From: Bacillus tuaregi
GTDB lineage: Bacteria; Bacillota; Bacilli; Bacillales; Cytobacillaceae
Length of the DNA stretch: 64,000 nt
Direction of reading: 5' to 3'
NCBI RefSeq assembly: GCF_900104575.1
Contig: NZ_LT629731.1
Span: 2,492,689-2,556,688 of the forward strand
The notes beneath the pieces are model-generated. The model worked only from the letters and a program-made list of their open reading frames with translations. It was not told where the DNA came from and searched no databases. A program made the position numbers and the translations under genes. Shown here one piece after another: positions 8,946 through 16,430 of this stretch. Numbering within the stretch: the first letter of the stretch is position 1; each line of letters opens with the position of its first letter.

Positions 8946-9060
8946 TAGTTTCACATAATATAAAAATATTGTTAGGAAGCGTGTCGAAAAATTTTTTTTT
9001 GACACTCCACCAACGGGTCAAACCGTTGATAAATCAACATTTATAGAGGGAGGTGTTGAA

Positions 9061-9594
9061 ATGAAGAAAAAACTACTGATTTTATTATTTGGGTTAGTGA
9101 CTTTTTTTGCTTTAGATGATTCCAGTAATGCAATTGACAGCGATAAACTTTATACAAAGAAACCTATGACTACTGAAGAAGCTTACGAAGCTAATGGATA
9201 TACTAGTTTAAAAAAGGCAACAAAAGAATTTGAAAAAAAGTTTAATTCGAAAATAATTCTTCCTAAAAAAATCCCTTTTAAAGTTACACATAAGTACGGT
9301 AAGGTTGAAGAAGAATCCAAAGTAACTGTGGAATATCTAGGAGAGATTTTTAAAGAAAATCATCTTACGGTAATCGTAAGTTTAAATAAACTAGGTAAGC
9401 TTGAAGGTGAATATAAATATAAATTGAAAAACGGTACTGAAGTATTTATTCGAGAAAATCCTAATCCAAACTTTCATTTTCCTACAAGTTTGTCTTTTAA
9501 AAAAGATAATCTTCATTATCATTTTATTTTACTCTACCAAGATAAAGATTTAGAAAAACGGAAAATAATTGAAATCGCTGAAACTTTTAAATAA
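9061..9594 (+). CDS. secreted protein of unknown function, 177 aa
   Basis: N-terminal signal peptide (KKKLLILLFGLVTFFAL, cleavage near SSNA at about residue 24), then a lysine-rich soluble domain. The middle (FNSKIILPKKIPFKVTHKYGKVEEESK) and the ending (HYHFILLYQDKDLEKRKIIEIAETFK) resemble the small extracytoplasmic domains often found in Bacillus, but no family can be named. GGGAGG lies about 8 nt before the ATG, directly downstream of the IS right end. The insertion therefore sits in or near its promoter, and its expression may depend on the IS. Confidence 0.6.
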   Translation: MKKKLLILLFGLVTFFALDDSSNAIDSDKLYTKKPMTTEEAYEANGYTSLKKATKEFEKKFNSKIILPKKIPFKVTHKYGKVEEESKVTVEYLGEIFKENHLTVIVSLNKLGKLEGEYKYKLKNGTEVFIRENPNPNFHFPTSLSFKKDNLHYHFILLYQDKDLEKRKIIEIAETFK

Positions 9595-9772
9595 CAAAAT
9601 TAGAAGGTTAGTTTTTTGCTGCCTTTCTTAAAAGACCTTTCCTAAACCATCTTTCATTTGATTAATTCCATTAATTAATTATCAATCCTTTCCCTTATCT
9701 CCTGTAATTTAACATAGTTATCCAACCTAGTTTTGAAAAATTATAAAGAATCTGGCCTTAAAAAGTAAAAAG

Positions 9773-9802
9773 AGCGCTAATCCTTATTCAAGGGTCGCGC
9801 CC
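9773..9802 (-). terminator. terminator, GCGCTGATCC repeat copy 2
   Basis: On the minus strand GGGCGCGACCC...GGATTAGCGCTC is followed by TTTTTACTTTTT. It lies about 80 nt past the stop of the 97-aa membrane protein gene and closely resembles copies at 6488 and 10319. Confidence 0.6.
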
Positions 9803-9880
9803 CATAATGGAATACCTAAAATATGACCTCAGCCCTAAAATTCCTTTTTCACTAACGCACCCATTGAATATAATCGTGAA

Positions 9881-10174
9881 CTACATTTTTTCGTTGTTAT
9901 ATTTTTTTATTACAGTTGCTAAAATCGCAATAATAAAAACGATAACACTATTGAATAATAAATATTGTGCTAGTTGCATTCCATAAAATATTGCAAAAGC
10001 ATCACGAATAATAAATACTGCTAATGCTCCACCAATTGCACCAAATAAAACTGCCAGTAATAATATTGTTAAAGCAGCAAAGTATAGATTCTTCTTTTTT
10101 CTGTAAGTTATAAATCCAATAATATTTGTAATAACCATAAAAAAGCCCATAAGTATTAAGAAAAAATCACTCAT
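9881..10174 (-). CDS. small membrane protein, 97 aa
   Basis: Three predicted membrane segments: residues about 3-24, 32-55 and 70-90. They are separated by a short basic loop (TYRKKKN) and an extracytoplasmic loop (RDAFAIFYGMQLAQ). GGGGGAG lies 5 nt before the ATG. No family is recognised; the size and pattern suggest a small integral protein rather than a transporter. Its neighbours (repeat-type terminators and a micro-gene) give no functional clue. Confidence 0.6.
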   Translation of the reverse strand: MSDFFLILMGFFMVITNIIGFITYRKKKNLYFAALTILLLAVLFGAIGGALAVFIIRDAFAIFYGMQLAQYLLFNSVIVFIIAILATVIKKYNNEKM

Positions 10175-10318
10175 CTAACTCCCCCTCTTATAAACATACC
10201 TTACCACTTAAACTAAAAATCTGATTGAACTATTTCCAAATATTTTAATTATAAACTTTCACAATATCCACTTTGCTTTAAAATTGTTATTAAACAATAC
10301 GTCCCTAGAATGTAAATA

Positions 10319-10347
10319 AGCGCTGATCCTTACTGCAGGATAGCGCC
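10319..10347 (-). terminator. terminator, GCGCTGATCC repeat copy 3
   Basis: GGCGCTATCC TGCA GTAAGGATCAGCGCT on the minus strand, followed by TATTTACATT. It lies about 45 nt past the stop of the 31-codon gene at 10394-10489, which supports that small gene being expressed. Confidence 0.55.
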
Positions 10348-10393
10348 AGATTATTTACTATGATTGATTGTTTTTTCTTTCCTCTGAAAATGT

Positions 10394-10489
10394 TTATGGC
10401 ATCATAAACATGGTTCTTTCCAGTGTTAGTTGAAACTCAATATCGGTGCAAATCAAATTTTCACCAAGTAGTTTCATTAATCTATTCAT
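10394..10489 (-). CDS. 31-aa small protein gene
   Basis: Reads MNRLMKLLGENLICTDIEFQ and continues for 11 more residues to a TAA. AAGGAGG lies 6-7 nt before the ATG, a near-ideal signal, and a hairpin terminator follows 45 nt after the stop. The peptide is short and amphipathic, with one cysteine and a Met-rich end. A five-codon open frame with its own GGGAGG lies just upstream (near 10560). No family is recognised. It may be a signalling or regulatory peptide, but that is only inference. Confidence 0.5.
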   Translation of the reverse strand: MNRLMKLLGENLICTDIEFQLTLERTMFMMP

Positions 10490-10600
10490 AGAACGACCTC
10501 CTTGCTTTGAATAAACACAAATTTTTAGTTTTGGGAATATTATTTACGATTATTCATATCCAAGTAACCTCCCTTTAACTGATTAAAGGCCAAGAAAAAA

Positions 10601-10621
10601 TGGACTGCCTGAAACAGTCCA
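10601..10621 (-). terminator. Rho-independent terminator
   Basis: TGGACTG / CAGTCCA stem with a 7-nt loop, followed on the minus strand by TTTTTTCTTGG. It lies about 90 nt beyond the stop of the 267-aa secreted protein gene. Confidence 0.7.
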
Positions 10622-10712
10622 TCAATACTCGGTTCCTGCGACCGACAGCTAAATAGTTAGAAATACTTCTAACTATCTTATATATCCTTAATCACAACTA
10701 AATCCAAGAAAA

Positions 10713-11516
10713 TTATTTAACTTCCACAGATTTATCGTTTTTCGGAATTGCGGAATTTGTTAATGTGTGGCCAAAAACTACCTTCCATTGCCCCTCTTCT
10801 TGGCAAACAGCATAATTTTGTGTCAAACTAAAATGTTCATTACTCGTTTGAATTTGAGCAATAGCGAATGTATCAGATATTACCTTTATTCCCAATGGAG
10901 TGACTTGTGGTATTGGTTCTTTACTTATAGCTTTAAAATGCTGTTCTAAACGATTTTTCTTTTTATCCGAAGAAATTGCTATGTATTTTTTAATTTCATT
11001 TATATCTCCTGATTTTATGGCTTTCGAATACTCTTCAATAGACCTCTTTACTTCATCCTCTGTATCATCTCTATTAGTCTTAGATGAATATTCAACATAT
11101 TCCGAGCCGGGTATTCCCCGTATGATCTTCCATTTTCCTTCTTTTTTAATAACAGGTGAGGTCCCAATAAAAATTCTATCTTTATGTGTCGCTTCAATAG
11201 ATACTAAGGCTGTGGTTTCATTAATTATACTTATGTTAGTAATTTTAGCCTCTTGCAGAGGAAGTTTCTTACACATCATTTTATAAAATTCTTTTACATT
11301 ACTTATTTGATGCGCTCGTTCCGAATAAGTAATCATATCTTCTACGTTACAATCCTTCTGGGCTTTTAGATAATTTACCACAGTATTTAAAACATCTTCT
11401 TTTGTTTCCGCATTTACACTCGAAAAATTACTAAAGCTGTTAACCACTAATATAAATAACAAAACTATAACCGGTCTACAAATTCTCTTCGAAAAATTTT
11501 CATTATAATTTCCCAT
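10713..11516 (-). CDS. secreted protein with two NTF2-like/DUF4878-type domains
   Basis: A signal peptide (residues about 14-36, ending near VNAE) is followed by two similar domains of about 110 residues. Each starts with a helix (DVLNTVVNYLKAQKDCNVEDM; DEVKRSIEEYSKAIKSGDINEI) and ends in strands with a GKWKII or GQWKVVFG turn. This is the pattern of the NTF2-like/DUF4878 fold used in many exported Bacillus proteins; the function is not known. GAGGGG lies 8 nt before the ATG. A terminator follows at 10601. Confidence 0.65.
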   Translation of the reverse strand: MGNYNENFSKRICRPVIVLLFILVVNSFSNFSSVNAETKEDVLNTVVNYLKAQKDCNVEDMITYSERAHQISNVKEFYKMMCKKLPLQEAKITNISIINETTALVSIEATHKDRIFIGTSPVIKKEGKWKIIRGIPGSEYVEYSSKTNRDDTEDEVKRSIEEYSKAIKSGDINEIKKYIAISSDKKKNRLEQHFKAISKEPIPQVTPLGIKVISDTFAIAQIQTSNEHFSLTQNYAVCQEEGQWKVVFGHTLTNSAIPKNDKSVEVK

Positions 11517-11639
11517 TACTTATACCCCTCATATTTTTTAATTTCCTTTGGTATTATCTGCAAAAACACTATTAATATTAGTTTTAAGGGAAGTTAAAAA
11601 ATGGCATAAATAACCGATTTTCTTTAAAGGGGTTGCTCC

Positions 11640-11680
11640 GTAATCTGGCCCGGTTGCGGAAAAAAAGAAGATTAAAGTAC
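11640..11680. repeat. short GC-rich intergenic element
   Basis: TTGCTCCGTAATCTGGCCCG followed by GTTGCGGAAAAAAAG stands out in an AT-rich gap. CCGTAA/TTGCGG can form a partial hairpin with an A-run on the plus strand, that is a T-run on the minus strand. Its orientation would suit a leftward terminator, but no minus-strand gene ends here. It is possibly a copy of a dispersed repeat. Confidence 0.25.
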
Positions 11681-11749
11681 TTCAAAATTCAACTGTCAGT
11701 TTGATGATATATTATTAGATATAGCTTATAATAAAGAAAAGAGGGTAGC

Positions 11750-11982
11750 GTGAATATGAAGTGGCAAGAGGCAAGAGAATTATTTCCCGATCAGTTTGTT
11801 TTAGCATCGATCCTTGCTTACCTTGAGGAAGATGACAAAAAAATTATTGATGAAGTTGCGCCCATTTGTTCTATTAAAGAATTCTTTAAAGTAAAACTGG
11901 GAAACATTGTTTACCATACATCAAACGAGAATTGTATATCCATATTCGTAAAAATCCATTAACGAGAGTTAGAAGGATTTAA
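11750..11982 (+). pseudogene. frameshifted small hypothetical protein gene
   Basis: The frame opens at GTG (11750) or ATG (11756) after GAGGG. It encodes MKWQEARELFPDQFVLASIL and later GNIVYHTSNEN, the pattern of a small conserved Bacillus protein (K-W-x-E-x-R-x-x-x-P-D-Q-F-V ... VYHT ... I-x-I-R). The open frame then drifts to NCISIFVKIH and stops at 11962. Shifting frame near 11930 restores ELYIHIRKNPLTRVRRI, ending at TAA 11980-11982, the expected family ending. A single-base deletion or a sequencing error is the likely cause. Confidence 0.55.
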
Positions 11983-12137
11983 CGAAAATATCATTCGATG
12001 GACTCTAATCAGTTAAAGAATCTTCCTAAATTACTTAGTTTTACCCTACACAAATTTTACACAAAACACCTCAGAAACCCAGTAATATCAACATCCACAG
12101 AAGAACTTAAAAGTCCTTCTGGGACGTCATTATTTCG

Positions 12138-12208
12138 AGACGCTAATTTCGTGCATTTTCACCATTGGTTTAGACTGGTTGAATTCGCATGAAATTAGCG
12201 TTTTTTTA
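12138..12208 (+). terminator. large terminator hairpin without an adjacent gene
   Basis: A 15-bp stem, ACGCTAATTTCGTGC (12140-12154) with GCATGAAATTAGCGT (12187-12201, one G-U pair), encloses a 32-nt loop and is followed by TTTTTTT. It lies about 155 nt past the frameshifted gene. A small hairpin GTCC/GGAC lies just before it. It may terminate a short untranslated transcript. Confidence 0.55.
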
Positions 12209-12303
12209 TTCATTTGTGTTAGTTGAAAATTTGTACTTTTGTTCATTACGAGCTGTATGAAAGATGATGCTGAATACTATGCACGAGCTCGCAATGGTTT
12301 TAT

Positions 12304-12324
12304 TGTGTAATTAGCACATAGTGT
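12304..12324. repeat. 21-nt dispersed repeat, copy 1
   Basis: TGTGTAATTAGCACATAGTG plus T is identical to 40598-40618. Both copies lie in non-coding DNA about 120-140 nt from gene ends, and the flanking sequence differs. Confidence 0.5.
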
Positions 12325-12447
12325 TATTTGTAAAGTTCATCCTGCTATTTTGGTAAACCGAAGTTTTTTGAAATTCGACCTCCATGATTTGACATATTTC
12401 AAAGATACCATTATCATCAACTCGAGCTTATTTATGGGAGAGATCAA

Positions 12448-12885
12448 ATGAAAATATATGTTGATGCAGATGCATGCCCGGTCAAGGATATCATTATTGT
12501 TGAAGGTACGAAAGCGAAAATTCCGGTTATTCTTGTAACGAGTTTTTCTCATTTTTCTACCACGGAACAACCACCAGGCGTGGAAACCATTTATGTTGAT
12601 TTGGGTGCGGATGCTGCTGATTATCGGATTATGAAGTTAGCAGAAAAAGAAGATATCATTGTGACTCAGGATTATGGTCTTGCTTCACTTGGTTTAGCTA
12701 AAGGATGTAAGGTTCTTCATCATAAAGGGTTTCTTTATTCAAACGAAAACATTGATTCATTATTACAAACACGTTATTTGAGTGCCATGGCTCGAAAAAG
12801 CGGCAAACGGACAAAAGGGCCTAAACCATTCACAACAGAAGATAGAGATAAATTCAGGGAGCTTTTTAAGAAAGTAATTTACTAA
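12448..12885 (+). CDS. yqxD: YaiI/YqxD family protein (UPF0178, DUF188)
   Basis: Small 145-aa protein of the DUF188/UPF0178 family, which has a PIN/NYN-like nuclease fold but no proven substrate. Family landmarks are visible: [12 protein letters not shown] at the N-terminus with the acidic residues, [16 protein letters not shown] in the middle, [17 protein letters not shown], and a C-terminal [17 protein letters not shown]. The length is standard. GGGAGAGA lies a few nt before the ATG. It is monocistronic, ending at the shared terminator at 12919. Confidence 0.9.
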   Translation: MKIYVDADACPVKDIIIVEGTKAKIPVILVTSFSHFSTTEQPPGVETIYVDLGADAADYRIMKLAEKEDIIVTQDYGLASLGLAKGCKVLHHKGFLYSNENIDSLLQTRYLSAMARKSGKRTKGPKPFTTEDRDKFRELFKKVIY

Positions 12886-12918
12886 ATCACCTATAAATTT
12901 ATCATCAAAATACAAAGG

Positions 12919-12950
12919 AACCGCTGATTATTTCATAATCAACGGTTTTT
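12919..12950. terminator. bidirectional terminator
   Basis: AACCGCTGATTAT / ATAATCAACGGTT stem with a TTC loop and a T-run on the plus side. It lies between the convergent yqxD and acetyl-CoA hydrolase/transferase genes. Confidence 0.8.
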
Positions 12951-12957
12951 ATTATCC

Positions 12958-14232
12958 TTATATGATTAGCCCTAATTTTTTCGCTTCAAAAAGTAGTTCA
13001 TCCCTAAATTTTGGATGTGCCAGTTTAATTAAAGCATCTGTTCTTTGTGATAAGCTTTTTCCCTTTAATTGGCTAATTCCATACTCGGTTACGACATAAT
13101 CCACATCATTCTTCGTCGTCGTGACAACAGAGCCAGGGGCTAATATTGGCCGAATTCGAGAAATGGTTTCATTTTTTGTTGTCGAACGCATACAAATGAA
13201 CCCCTTTCCATTTTTAGCAAATTGGACTCCCGTACCAAAATCGACTTGACCACCTGTCGAGCTATAATACCTTCCTGCCACAGTTTCTGATGCACACTGA
13301 CCATAAAAATCAATCTCCGTTGTTGCGTTAATTGCGATCATCTGATCTTCCCTCGCAATATTACGAGGGTCATTTACATAGTTTACAGGAAGCATTTCGA
13401 GCTGCTCATTTTGATTCATGAAATCATATAAATCCTTGGAGCCAAAACCAAAGGTGGCGACTATTTTCCCAACATGTGTATTCTTATTCTTACCTGTAAT
13501 CACCCCAGCTTTAGTTAGTTCACTTATCCCATCCGTCAGCATTTCAGTATGAATCCCTAAATCTCTGTGATTCTTTAATAGACTAATTACCGCATTTGGT
13601 ATCCCCCCAATACCTACCTGCAATGTAGAACCATCCTCTATTCTTTCTGCTATATGTTCAGCAATTTTAATATCTATTTCTGTAATAGGTGGCGCGGGAA
13701 TGGTGAATAATGGTTGGTTATGTGTTAAAAAACCAAGGATTTGTGAAATATGAATCCTGTTTTGTCCATTGGTCATCGGCATATGCTCATTTACCTGTAA
13801 GATAAATGGAACTTTGCCAATGAAATATGCAGCATAATCCGCTACTGTTCCAAGCGAAAAATATCCATCCGTATCCATAGGAGAGGCTTGACAGACAACA
13901 AGCGGTTTTTTCGCAGTTAACTCTAATAGCTTTGGCATTTGATGAAAATGGTTAGGAATCAGCTCACAGTTTCCATTCAAATAGGCCTTACGGGCAAACG
14001 AATTCATAAAGTAGGAGAAATATCGAATATGCGGATAGGCTCCATTCATATAGTTTCTGCCTTTTAATTCAAGCATTTGATGAATCCGTAACGACTGAAA
14101 CTGATGCGGATTCTCATCAATAGCTGTTAATATTTGATCGGGTTCACCATTCCCGAGTGGAATAATAATATCAGTATCATTTTCAATTAAATCTAGAATC
14201 GCTTGAATGTCCTTTTCCTTATCTGTATTCAT
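12958..14232 (-). CDS. acetyl-CoA hydrolase/CoA-transferase family protein
   Basis: About 424 aa of the acetyl-CoA hydrolase / 4-hydroxybutyrate CoA-transferase family. These enzymes move CoA between acyl groups through a glutamyl-CoA thioester. The glutamate expected to be catalytic lies in HTEMLTDGISEL, preceded by the CoA-site loop VGIGGIPNAVISLL. The C-terminal half ends with RIRPILAPGSVVTTT and VDYVVTEYGISQLKG, typical of the family. The start is the ATG at 14232, with AAAGGA 8 nt upstream, rather than the ATG seven codons earlier. The acyl substrate is unknown. An 11-bp inverted repeat in its promoter suggests a dedicated regulator. Confidence 0.85.
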   Translation of the reverse strand: MNTDKEKDIQAILDLIENDTDIIIPLGNGEPDQILTAIDENPHQFQSLRIHQMLELKGRNYMNGAYPHIRYFSYFMNSFARKAYLNGNCELIPNHFHQMPKLLELTAKKPLVVCQASPMDTDGYFSLGTVADYAAYFIGKVPFILQVNEHMPMTNGQNRIHISQILGFLTHNQPLFTIPAPPITEIDIKIAEHIAERIEDGSTLQVGIGGIPNAVISLLKNHRDLGIHTEMLTDGISELTKAGVITGKNKNTHVGKIVATFGFGSKDLYDFMNQNEQLEMLPVNYVNDPRNIAREDQMIAINATTEIDFYGQCASETVAGRYYSSTGGQVDFGTGVQFAKNGKGFICMRSTTKNETISRIRPILAPGSVVTTTKNDVDYVVTEYGISQLKGKSLSQRTDALIKLAHPKFRDELLFEAKKLGLII

Positions 14233-14261
14233 ATGTAGATTCCTTTCACCCATTTATTATC

Positions 14262-14293
14262 TATATGTTAATATAGTTTATCATTAACATATA
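14262..14293. promoter_or_regulatory. operator-like 11-bp inverted repeat
   Basis: TATATGTTAAT and ATTAACATATA are separated by 10 nt, 30-60 nt upstream of the CoA-transferase start, in the divergent promoter region. The size and symmetry suit a dimeric repressor such as a TetR or GntR type. No regulator gene is adjacent. Confidence 0.5.
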
Positions 14294-14462
14294 CGACTAG
14301 GTACTAATTTCATCATAATGGACAGATTTTTCCCTGTTCTGTCAACAAATTCCACGGTTTACCACTTAAGGGGGACAAATGTATAAAAATTGAGGTACTG
14401 CAGAAAATATCTTCTTAGTAAAATGTAAAGCTATAATGGAAATATATAGGGAGGGAATGACT

Positions 14463-15377
14463 TTGATAGAACAAAAAATTATTCCGCATCTATGGTTTAA
14501 TCAAGAAGCAAAAGAAGCTGCACAGTTTTATACATCCATTTTTCCAGATTCAAAAGTTACCAATAACACAACCATTCACGACACACCATCTGGAGATAGC
14601 CATATTGTTTCTTTTCATCTCGGAGGATATTCCTTCATGGCAATAAATGGAGGTCCACATTTTCAATTTAATCCATCGATTTCATTTTGTGTGAATTTTG
14701 ATCCTTCAGGTGATGAGAACGCACGAGAAAAAATGGACCAACTATGGGAAAAGCTGGCCCAAGGTGGGACAACACTGATGCCACTTCAAGAATATCCCTT
14801 TAGTAAGCGCTACGGATGGATCCAGGATAAGTATGGCCTGACATGGCAGCTGATTCTCAAGAACCCAGATGGGGAGAAGCGACCATTTATCGTCCCTTCA
14901 TTATTGTTCGTTCAAGATGTATGCGGTAAGGCAGAAGAAGCCACTGACTTTTATATATCTGTTTTCAATGATACAAGACGAGGAGAAATTGCTTATTATC
15001 CTACTGGCATGGAACCAGACAAGGAAGGGTCTGTAATGTTTACTGATTATATGCTTGAAAAGCAGTGGTTTTCCGCAATGGACAGCGCACAGTCACATCA
15101 CTTTCATTTTAATGAGGCTATTTCGCTATTAGTTCGGTGCAAGAATCAAGAAGAGATTGATTATTATTGGGAAAAGCTTTCCTCAGATCCAAAAGCAGAA
15201 CAATGCGGTTGGATAAAAGATAAATATGGCGTCTCTTGGCAAATCTTGCCAGAAATTATGGGGGAAATGCTGGAAACGGGAAATAAAGATCAAATGGAAA
15301 GATTAACAAAATCATTTCTCCAAATGAAAAAATTTGATATAGAAAAATTAAAAGAAGCGTTTCAAGGCAACCATTAA
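14463..15377 (+). CDS. double VOC (PhnB-like, 3-dmu-9_3-mt) protein
   Basis: Two successive VOC domains of about 145 residues. The first starts IIPHLWFNQEAKEAAQFYTSIFP and the second PSLLFVQDVCGKAEEATDFYISVF. Each ends with a GWIxDKYGxxWQ motif (GWIQDKYGLTWQ, GWIKDKYGVSWQ). This is the PhnB-like / demethylubiquinone-9 3-methyltransferase-like class, usually not an enzyme of phosphonate breakdown despite the name; the function is unknown. I place the start at the TTG at 14463, which has GGGAGG 8 nt upstream; the ATG two codons earlier is too close to that site. Confidence 0.85.
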   Translation: MIEQKIIPHLWFNQEAKEAAQFYTSIFPDSKVTNNTTIHDTPSGDSHIVSFHLGGYSFMAINGGPHFQFNPSISFCVNFDPSGDENAREKMDQLWEKLAQGGTTLMPLQEYPFSKRYGWIQDKYGLTWQLILKNPDGEKRPFIVPSLLFVQDVCGKAEEATDFYISVFNDTRRGEIAYYPTGMEPDKEGSVMFTDYMLEKQWFSAMDSAQSHHFHFNEAISLLVRCKNQEEIDYYWEKLSSDPKAEQCGWIKDKYGVSWQILPEIMGEMLETGNKDQMERLTKSFLQMKKFDIEKLKEAFQGNH

Positions 15378-15434
15378 TCAATTAGACCATACTTAACAAA
15401 GGGTATATACGATACAAAATATAATCTATCACAT

Positions 15435-15480
15435 AAAAAAACACTGATTTTATAATAATAGTTATTAATCAGTGTTTTTA
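15435..15480. terminator. bidirectional terminator
   Basis: AACACTGATT / AATCAGTGTT stem with an AT-rich loop, flanked by A and T runs. It lies between the convergent VOC and Crp/Fnr genes. Confidence 0.8.
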
Positions 15481-15537
15481 TTATCAAGACCTTTGTAGCC
15501 TCCTACAAGCTAAATGGTAGGTTATAAATATGAACTT

Positions 15538-16164
15538 TTAACAAACCAAACGATTAAGGTCTTCTTTACTAGAAAAAATATAATACCCATTCGCTTTTTC
15601 TAAAATCCCATCATTTTTTAATATTGATAGCGTCCGGTTAACATACTCCCGGGAAGTATTACACAGCTCTTTAATATCAGTATCATTTAGTTTAACTTTC
15701 AAGATAATTTTTCCGTCATTTAGTACTTTTCCAAACTTAGTTGTCAGATAATATAATACAGAATAAATAGATTCCCTTTTCTTTAAAATGGATAGCTTTA
15801 TTATTCTTTCCGTTACATCATGTAATAGCTTTCCGATTGTCCTAATCAAGTATATTCTAATATCTTTATTCATATCAGCATGGAGTAATACCGTTTCACG
15901 ATCTAAACATAGGAGTTCCGTATCTTCCATAAATACTGCCTGCAGTTGACCTTTGTCAGCTGTACACACACCATCTACATAACCGAAAAATTCTCCTTCC
16001 TTATAGATATCAACTGCAAGCTGATTCCTCTGATTGACAAATAATAATTTAACAATTCCGCTCTTTATATAAAACAAACTTTGGTCTGTATGAATATGAA
16101 TACTATTATGCTTTTTATATGATCTTCTCATACCATAATTAAATGCAAATTCTTTTAATACCAT
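15538..16164 (-). CDS. Crp/Fnr family transcriptional regulator
   Basis: About 208 aa. The N-terminal cyclic-nucleotide-binding-type beta-roll covers about residues 10-120 (LFYIKSGIVKLLFVNQRNQL, YKEGEFFGYVDG). A dimerisation helix and a winged-helix domain follow, with recognition helix DIKELCNTSREYVNRTLSIL. No cysteine cluster of the Fnr iron-sulfur type is visible, so the effector is unknown. The start is the ATG at 16164, with GAGGGGGG about 6 nt upstream. A perfect 30-bp palindrome lies about 140 nt upstream and could be an autoregulatory site. Confidence 0.85.
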   Translation of the reverse strand: MVLKEFAFNYGMRRSYKKHNSIHIHTDQSLFYIKSGIVKLLFVNQRNQLAVDIYKEGEFFGYVDGVCTADKGQLQAVFMEDTELLCLDRETVLLHADMNKDIRIYLIRTIGKLLHDVTERIIKLSILKKRESIYSVLYYLTTKFGKVLNDGKIILKVKLNDTDIKELCNTSREYVNRTLSILKNDGILEKANGYYIFSSKEDLNRLVC

Positions 16165-16302
16165 ATCAACACCCCCCTCATTCCTCATTGTGTTATTTTT
16201 CTAAATACAAATCTAATAAATATATTATGATTTTTTTGTGAATAGTTTCGTATCCCATTTCATTCCTATTCTCGCCAATTATCAGTCCTATTTTCACCAA
16301 AA

Positions 16303-16332
16303 ATACCTATAGGAATTAATTCCTATAGGTAT
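16303..16332. promoter_or_regulatory. perfect 30-bp palindrome
   Basis: Each half is ATACCTATAGGAATT or its complement, with no spacer, centred at 16317/16318. It lies between the 3' end of the hypothetical gene at 16431 and the start of the Crp/Fnr gene. It could be an operator or a hairpin; there is no T-run directly after it. Confidence 0.55.
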
Positions 16333-16384
16333 TGGGCTAGTCATATTATCAAAAGCATTAGTTCATACATTCACGCTTGTCCGA

Positions 16385-16423
16385 CAAAAAAACGAAAAAG
16401 GAGCAGCTTGCGCAACTCCTTTC
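16385..16423 (-). terminator. Rho-independent terminator
   Basis: On the minus strand AAAGGAG ... CTCCTTT with inner TTGCGCAA, followed by TTTCGTTTTTTT. It ends the 152-aa hypothetical gene. Confidence 0.8.
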
Positions 16424-16430
16424 AAATAAA

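Larger units (their letters stand above)
7333..9010 (+). mobile_element. IS110/IS1111-type insertion sequence
   Basis: Boundaries are inferred from a pair of subterminal inverted repeats. GGGGTGTCAAA at 7335-7345 matches the reverse complement of TTTGACACTCC at 8998-9008 (about 10 of 13 positions). The element has a short left end (about 60 nt before the transposase) and a long non-coding right end (about 330 nt), the arrangement of the IS1111 group, where the bridge RNA is encoded downstream of the transposase. No target duplication is visible, as expected for this family. Exact ends cannot be fixed without an empty-site comparison. Confidence 0.7.
11983..12447. other. intergenic region with a large hairpin and a dispersed repeat
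   Basis: About 465 nt without a supported gene. It holds the large terminator-like hairpin at 12140-12201, the 21-nt sequence at 12304-12324 that recurs near 40.6 kb, and a short remnant-like frame (MKDDAEYYARARNGFIV, 12257-12310). An open frame at 11998-12192 runs through the hairpin and has no ribosome binding site. Confidence 0.45.

Noticed and set aside
11998-12192. 64-codon open frame
   Set aside because: No ribosome binding site, composition not protein-like, and it runs through the terminator hairpin at 12140-12201.
14463-15377. Phosphonate-degrading PhnB
   Set aside because: PhnB-like VOC proteins are widely misnamed; no other phosphonate genes are adjacent.
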